Shown: one piece after another, positions 59,441 to 64,000 of the stretch
Position numbering within the stretch: the first letter of the stretch is position 1
Layout of the letters: every line of letters begins with the position of its first letter
NCBI RefSeq assembly: GCF_004365875.1
Contig: NZ_SODF01000001.1
Coordinates: 2,542,001-2,606,000 of the forward strand
Reading direction: 5' to 3'
From: Kribbella kalugense
GTDB lineage: Bacteria; Actinomycetota; Actinomycetes; Propionibacteriales; Kribbellaceae
Length of the DNA stretch: 64,000 nucleotides
Notes under the pieces: generated by a model
Told to the model about the DNA's origin: nothing
What the model saw: the letters and a program-made list of their open reading frames with translations, nothing else
Databases searched by the model: none
Position numbers and translations under genes: made by a program

Positions 59441-62029
59441 GTGCTGATCCCCCGATCTCTCAAGACCGAGTACGCCGTCCAGCCGCTCGGCGTCGACGTG
59501 TCCCGCCCACGGCTGAGCTGGGTCGCCACCGCCTCCGGGTACGGCGCGACGCAGACGGTGTACCAGATTCTCGTCGCCTCCGCGCCGGAGCTGCTGACGC
59601 CGGACCAGGCGGACGTGTGGGACTCGGGCAAGGTCGAGTCGGCGCGGACCTTCGGTGTCGAGTACGGCGGGCCGTCGGCGGCGCGGACTCGCTACCACTG
59701 GACCGTGCGGCTGTGGGATGGGCTCGATGAGGCCGGCGAGTGGGCTGCGCCGGAATGGTTCGAGACCGGTCTGCTGGACGAGGGCTTCGGGAACGCGCAG
59801 TGGATCGGCGGCCAGACCGACAGCGCGCCGTTGCTGCGGCGGGCCTTCGCTGTGGATGGCGTCGTACGGCGGGCTCGACTGTATGCGAGCGGCCTCGGGT
59901 ACGCCGATCTCCGGGTGAACGGGCAGGCGGTCACAGACGCGGTCCTCGACCCAGGCTTCACCGCCTACGACCGCACCGTTCTGTACAGCACGCACGACGT
60001 CACCGCCCTGCTGGAAGCGGGCCAGAACGTGGTCGGAGCCGAACTCGGACGCGGGTTCTTCGGGTTGACCTCTCCGAATGTCTGGCGCTGGCACCAGGCT
60101 CCGTGGACCGCGGATCCGCGACTGATCGCCCGGCTGGTTGTCGAGTACGACGACGGTCGGGTGGACGAGGTAGTCACGGACGAGGCGTGGCGCATCACCG
60201 GCGGGCCTACGCTCTCCGACTCTCTCTATACGGGCGAGACGTACGACGCCCGTCGCGCACTGCCCGGGTGGGACGCGGCAGGCTTCGACGACTCTCAGTG
60301 GTCGGCGGCGACGATTGTCGAGGCACCCAAGGGGAAGCTGACCGCACAGGCGCACGAGCCGATCCGGGTGGTCGAGACCGTCGATCCGGTCGAGCTCACC
60401 GAGGTCCGGCCGGGGGTGTGGATCGCGGACTTCGGGCGGACCGGCGCCGGCTGGACCAGGCTGTCGGTCACCGCGCCGGCCGGGACGACGATCAGTCTGA
60501 CCCACGGCGAGACGGTTGCTGATGGCAACGTGGTGGCGTTGAACGGGCACGTTGACGGCGATCGGATTCAGCGGGACGAATACGTTGCCGCTGGCAACGC
60601 TTTGGAGACGTGGGAACCACGCTTCTCGTACAAGGGCTTCCGGTACGTGCAGATCGAGGGCGCTCGCGCGGACGTGCAGATGCGGGTGGTGAACTCGGAT
60701 GTCCGCGGCGTGACCCGGTTCGTGTCGTCGCAGGCGCCGTACGAGCAGTTCGAAGGCGCTATGCGGCGGACGGTTCTGAGCAACCTGCACGGGATTCCGA
60801 CGGATACGCCGTTCTTCGAGAAGAACGGGTGGACTGGGGATGCGCAGGTGGGTGCGCCGACGATGCTGGCGACGCTCGATCTGGCGCGGTTCTTCACCAA
60901 GTGGCTCGGCGACATCCGGGACAGTCAGGCGGATTCCGGGCAACTGCCGGTGATCGTGCCGTCGAGCGGTTGGGGGTTCACGGACCTCTCCCCCGCGACC
61001 GAGTGGCCGACGGTGTACCCGTTCCTGCTGCGGGAGATGTACCGCTGGTACGGCGACGAGCGGCTGCTGCGGGAGCACTGGGACTCGCTGACCCGCTATC
61101 TCGCCTGGGAGCTGGCCAGGGTCGAGGACGGCTTGTCGGTGAGTGTGCTCGGCGACTGGCTGCCGCCCGGGTACAGCAACGGCCCGGCGCCCGAGGACCG
61201 GCGGCTAACGGGTACGGCGTACCTGTATCGGGCTGTCGTGGTCGCGGCGGAGATCGGCGAGTTGATTGGCCAGCCCAACGACTATCGGAAGGCCGCGACC
61301 GAGCTCGCGGACGGGCTGAATCGGGCGTTCCTCGATCGCTCGGAAGGACGGTATCGATCGGCTGAGGATCCGGACTACAGGCAGACGTCGAACGCTGTGC
61401 CGCTGGCGTTCGGGATCGTGCCGGACGACATGGTCGCGGAGGTTGCGGCCGGGCTGGCCGCGGATGTCGAGGCCCGTGGGTTCCATCTCAACACCGGTTG
61501 CCTCGGCGTCGGCGTACTGCTGCCGGTGCTGACCGCGCACGGGTACGGCGACGTGGCAACGAAGGTCGCGCTACAGCGGAGCTATCCGAGCTGGGGTTAC
61601 TGGTTCGACCTCGGCGCGGACACGATGTGGGAGATGTGGGAGGACGACGCGCGGTCGCGCAACCACTACTTCCAAGGCACGGTCGTGCAATGGATCTTCG
61701 AGAACGTCGCCGGGCTACGCGTGGTCGACGCGGGCTGCGAGCGGATCGTGGTGCGGCCCGATGCGCGCGACGAGGTGCACACGGCCAGCATCCGGACCGA
61801 GACGATCCGCGGGCGGGTTTCCGTTGCCTGGAAGCGGATCGGCCGGGTGTTGTCGCTGGAGGTGCAGGTGCCGGTCGGTACGACGGCCGAGGTACACGTA
61901 CCGTCGGCGGTCGGCTCGGATGTTGCCGCCGTACCGCAGTCGTTCGCGGGCGAGCCGACGTACGCCGATGGTTACGTGATCTACACGGTGCCGGCCGGGC
62001 AGTGGCACTTCACGAGTCGGTCGGCTTGA
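59441..62029 (+). CDS. GH78 alpha-L-rhamnosidase
   Basis: Cytoplasmic glycosidase of 862 residues without a signal peptide, GTG start chosen where homology begins (LKTEYAVQPLGVDVSRPRLSW). The frame is open another 720 codons upstream, but that part is antisense to ssuABC. Order: N-terminal beta domain, Bac_rhamnosid_N (about 130-300), (alpha/alpha)6 catalytic barrel with TPFFEKNGWTGDAQ (general acid region) and WYWFDLGADTMWEMWED, and C-terminal jelly roll ending WHFTSRS. It releases L-rhamnose from plant flavonoid glycosides or rhamnogalacturonan fragments. Overlaps trmB tail to tail by 20 bp. Confidence 0.92.
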   Translation: MLIPRSLKTEYAVQPLGVDVSRPRLSWVATASGYGATQTVYQILVASAPELLTPDQADVWDSGKVESARTFGVEYGGPSAARTRYHWTVRLWDGLDEAGEWAAPEWFETGLLDEGFGNAQWIGGQTDSAPLLRRAFAVDGVVRRARLYASGLGYADLRVNGQAVTDAVLDPGFTAYDRTVLYSTHDVTALLEAGQNVVGAELGRGFFGLTSPNVWRWHQAPWTADPRLIARLVVEYDDGRVDEVVTDEAWRITGGPTLSDSLYTGETYDARRALPGWDAAGFDDSQWSAATIVEAPKGKLTAQAHEPIRVVETVDPVELTEVRPGVWIADFGRTGAGWTRLSVTAPAGTTISLTHGETVADGNVVALNGHVDGDRIQRDEYVAAGNALETWEPRFSYKGFRYVQIEGARADVQMRVVNSDVRGVTRFVSSQAPYEQFEGAMRRTVLSNLHGIPTDTPFFEKNGWTGDAQVGAPTMLATLDLARFFTKWLGDIRDSQADSGQLPVIVPSSGWGFTDLSPATEWPTVYPFLLREMYRWYGDERLLREHWDSLTRYLAWELARVEDGLSVSVLGDWLPPGYSNGPAPEDRRLTGTAYLYRAVVVAAEIGELIGQPNDYRKAATELADGLNRAFLDRSEGRYRSAEDPDYRQTSNAVPLAFGIVPDDMVAEVAAGLAADVEARGFHLNTGCLGVGVLLPVLTAHGYGDVATKVALQRSYPSWGYWFDLGADTMWEMWEDDARSRNHYFQGTVVQWIFENVAGLRVVDAGCERIVVRPDARDEVHTASIRTETIRGRVSVAWKRIGRVLSLEVQVPVGTTAEVHVPSAVGSDVAAVPQSFAGEPTYADGYVIYTVPAGQWHFTSRSA

Positions 62030-62726
62030 GCTTGGTGTAGATGAGGTCGCGGACGTCACGGCCCTCGGCTTGCGCGCGGGACTCGAACTTGGTGACTGGG
62101 CGCCACTCGGGTCGTGGGGCCCAGCCGTCGAACTGGTTGCGCAGCAACGGCTCCGCTTCGCAGACCTCGAGCATGCGGTCGGCATAGTCCGCCCAGTCCG
62201 TTGCCAGATGCAACGTACCGCCGGGCTGCAGCCGGGACGCGACCAGCCCGACGAACGGCGGACTGATCAGGCGGCGCTTGTGATGCCGCTTCTTCGGCCA
62301 CGGGTCCGGGAAGTAGATGCGTACGCCGGCCAGCGCGCCGGGCGCCACTTGGTCGCGGAGGAAGTCGAGGGCATCGCCCTGGAGCAGGCGGACGTTGTCG
62401 AGGTCGTACTTCTCGACCCACAGCATCAGCTGGCCCAGACCGGCCGGGTACACCTCGGCGGCGAGGTGGTTGACCTCGGGGGTGGCGACCGCGAGTTGGG
62501 CGGTCGCTTCGCCCATTCCGGATCCGATCTCCAGCACGGTAGGCGCTTCCCGGTCGAACCAGTCGGCGAGATCGAGCGGACCTGACGGCAGATCCACCTG
62601 CGTCCGGCCCAGTTCGGGCCAGTGCGACTGCCAGACCCGCTTCTGCCCCACCGTCATCCGGACACTCCGCCGAACGGTGCTGAAGACACCTACCTGTCTG
62701 ACCTGATCCACTGCTTCCACCAGCAC
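62010..62726 (-). CDS. trmB: tRNA (guanine-N7-)-methyltransferase
   Basis: SAM-dependent enzyme of 238 residues that methylates G46 of tRNA. SAM motif VLEIGSGMGEATAQLA, then YFPDPWPKKRHHKRRL (catalytic Asp and RNA-binding basics) and the C-terminal TKFESRAQAEGRDVRDL. GTG start at 62726, seven bases after the glnE stop; the start could be later. The two genes read the same way and are probably linked. Confidence 0.93.
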   Translation of the reverse strand: MLVEAVDQVRQVGVFSTVRRSVRMTVGQKRVWQSHWPELGRTQVDLPSGPLDLADWFDREAPTVLEIGSGMGEATAQLAVATPEVNHLAAEVYPAGLGQLMLWVEKYDLDNVRLLQGDALDFLRDQVAPGALAGVRIYFPDPWPKKRHHKRRLISPPFVGLVASRLQPGGTLHLATDWADYADRMLEVCEAEPLLRNQFDGWAPRPEWRPVTKFESRAQAEGRDVRDLIYTKLKPTDS

Positions 62727-62733
62727 AAGTGTA

Positions 62734-64000
62734 TTAGTCGTCCCAGAACAGGTGGGCGACGGTGTTGTGGGCCCGGCGGGTGGTGCGGAGGTAGTCGTCG
62801 GAGAAACGGCTGGACTCGCCGGGCGGGTAGCCGCAGATCTGGGCCACGGCGGCGAGGTCCCGGGGGTCGGTAGGCAACGAGTCGCCGGGGCGGGCGCGGA
62901 CGAGCATGATCGCGTTCCGGATCCGGCTGGCCATCTCCCAGGCAGCGCGGAGCGTGTCGGCCTCGGTGGGGTCGACGAGGTTGGCGTCTACGCCGGCCTG
63001 GAGCGCTCCGAGGGTGCGCGTCGTACGCAGGCTTGGGACTCGATGGGCCTCGCGCAACTGCAGGAGCTGGACGGTCCACTCGATGTCGGCGAGACCGCCT
63101 CGGCCCAGCTTGGTGTGCGTCGCCGGGTCGGCGCCGCGCGGCAGTCGCTCGGCGTCGACGCGTGCCTTGATCCGCCGGATCTCCATCACGTCGCGCTCGC
63201 TGATTCCGGCCGCCGGATAGCGGAGCGGGTCGATCAGTTCACGGAACGCCTGACACAGCTCGGGGTCCCCGCACAACGGGTCGGCCCGGAGCAGCGCCTG
63301 CGCCTCCCACACCGCCGACCATCTGGCGTAGTACGACGCGTATGACGCCAACGTCCGTACCAACGGGCCCTGCCGTCCCTCCGGCCGCAGATCCGCGTCG
63401 ATCGCGACCGCGGGGTCTGCGCCTGGCAGCGCCAGCAGGCGGCGGAACTCGGTCGCGGTCTGCGTCGCGAAATCCGTTGCAGCCTTCTCGTCCGCGCCGG
63501 GAAGCGGGTCGTGGACGAACATCACGTCGGCATCGCTGCCGTACCCGAGCTCGTGCCCGCCGAACCGGCCCATCGCGACGATCGACATCCGCGTCGGCTC
63601 CGGCTGGCCCTCTCTCAATATGCGCAGTGCCACCGCTTTCCGGGCGACCTCGAGCGCGGTCGTCAGCGTCCCGACCGTGACCACGGTCAGCGCCTCGCCA
63701 ACCGTCTCGACGTCGAGCAGACCGGACAGATCCGCCGCCGCGATCCGGAACAGTTCACGTCGCCGTACCGCCCGGATCGCCGCCACCGCGGCCTCCGGCG
63801 CATCCTGCCGACGAGCGGCCGCAGACATCTCGGACAGCAACGCTTCCTGGGTTCGCGGGATCAGCTCCCGCTCGTCTGCGAGCATCGCGGTCGCTTCCGG
63901 GGCGCGCTGCAACAGGTCGACGGCGTACCGGCCGCTGGCCAGCAGATGGGCGAGCCGTTCGGCCGACGCACCCTCGTCGCGCAGTTGGCGCAGGTACCAC
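62734..64000 (-). CDS. glnE: Glutamine synthetase adenylyltransferase, C-terminal part (5' end outside window)
   Basis: Bifunctional enzyme that adds AMP to the glutamine synthetase tyrosine and removes it. About 421 C-terminal residues are visible and the frame stays open to the right edge, so the start is missing. The second nucleotidyltransferase domain shows MGRFGGHELGYGSDADVMFVHDP (G-S-D-A-D metal motif) and AIDADLRPEGRQGPL, followed by the helical C-terminus. Its target is Y402 of glnA at 7343-8767. In M. tuberculosis glnA1 and glnE are direct neighbours with this orientation. Confidence 0.95.
   Translation of the reverse strand, partial: WYLRQLRDEGASAERLAHLLASGRYAVDLLQRAPEATAMLADERELIPRTQEALLSEMSAAARRQDAPEAAVAAIRAVRRRELFRIAAADLSGLLDVETVGEALTVVTVGTLTTALEVARKAVALRILREGQPEPTRMSIVAMGRFGGHELGYGSDADVMFVHDPLPGADEKAATDFATQTATEFRRLLALPGADPAVAIDADLRPEGRQGPLVRTLASYASYYARWSAVWEAQALLRADPLCGDPELCQAFRELIDPLRYPAAGISERDVMEIRRIKARVDAERLPRGADPATHTKLGRGGLADIEWTVQLLQLREAHRVPSLRTTRTLGALQAGVDANLVDPTEADTLRAAWEMASRIRNAIMLVRARPGDSLPTDPRDLAAVAQICGYPPGESSRFSDDYLRTTRRAHNTVAHLFWDD

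Noticed and set aside
1..64000. Mobile elements, prophage or tRNA genes
   Set aside because: I looked for transposase or integrase motifs and tRNA-like TpsiC loops by eye and found none; a dedicated tRNA search would be decisive.

Overview
The window is high-GC actinobacterial DNA. The gene order lipA - DUF4191 - RDD protein - glnA, followed much further on by a convergent glnE, matches the mycobacterial arrangement. Other actinobacterial marks are a four-half-site GlnR box before glnA, an adenosine kinase of the mycobacterial AdoK type, a WhiB protein, Asp-box and Tat-exported secreted enzymes, and many GTG starts. The plant-polymer glycosidases (GH76, GH127, GH32, GH78) suggest a soil or plant-associated member of the Propionibacteriales, perhaps Kribbella-like. 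That placement is inference. I saw no rRNA, tRNA, insertion sequence, integrase or CRISPR array.

Layout. 1-3.6 kb: histidine kinase, response regulator and ABC exporter (minus strand). 3.6-8.8 kb: core block lipA, DUF4191, cfa, RDD, glnA with GlnR box and terminator. 8.9-16 kb: secreted Asp-box protein, two aldo/keto reductases, TetR with a double operator, ECF sigma factor, quinone oxidoreductase, XRE regulator. 16.1-18.6 kb: efeO-efeB without efeU. 18.6-26.9 kb: secreted phosphoesterase, GH76 mannanase and aldo/keto reductase (both with LacI-type sites), DUF2252, SsuD-like monooxygenase, amidase. 27-30.8 kb: a five-gene minus-strand cluster (O-methyltransferase, ABC ATPase, membrane protein, PadR, PadR-partner membrane protein). 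30.9-32.9 kb: adenosine kinase, SnoaL protein, TetR. 32.9-42 kb: a tightly packed minus-strand operon, GH127 beta-L-arabinofuranosidase, oligopeptide-type ABC transporter (SBP, two permeases, two ATPases), prolyl-iminopeptidase-like hydrolase and GntR regulator. 42.1-46 kb: Hen1-Pnkp RNA repair pair. 46-49.7 kb: small unknown protein, folE, SufR-like regulator, YbaK, GH32. 49.8-53.2 kb: phospholipase C and DAHP synthase with an aromatic-codon attenuator. 53.2-56.4 kb: GNAT, a second copy of the small unknown protein, histidine phosphatase, tandem fluoride channels, WhiB, PLDc_N protein. 56.4-62 kb: ssuABC preceded by an RRHVDL-type leader peptide, divergent from a GH78 rhamnosidase. 62-64 kb: trmB and the 3' part of glnE.

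The most interesting system is the GH127 / peptide-transporter / prolyl-iminopeptidase operon. GH127 enzymes remove beta-L-arabinofuranose from hydroxyproline. A cytoplasmic GH127 together with a peptide importer and an imino-peptidase suggests uptake and dismantling of arabinosylated, proline-rich plant glycopeptides (extensin fragments or CLE-type signals). Its start codon sits in a 37-bp palindrome. Other notable signals are two leader peptides, for aromatic amino acids before DAHP synthase and for sulfur before ssuABC. The GH76 gene also has its ribosome binding site inside a long inverted repeat, as the GH127 gene does.
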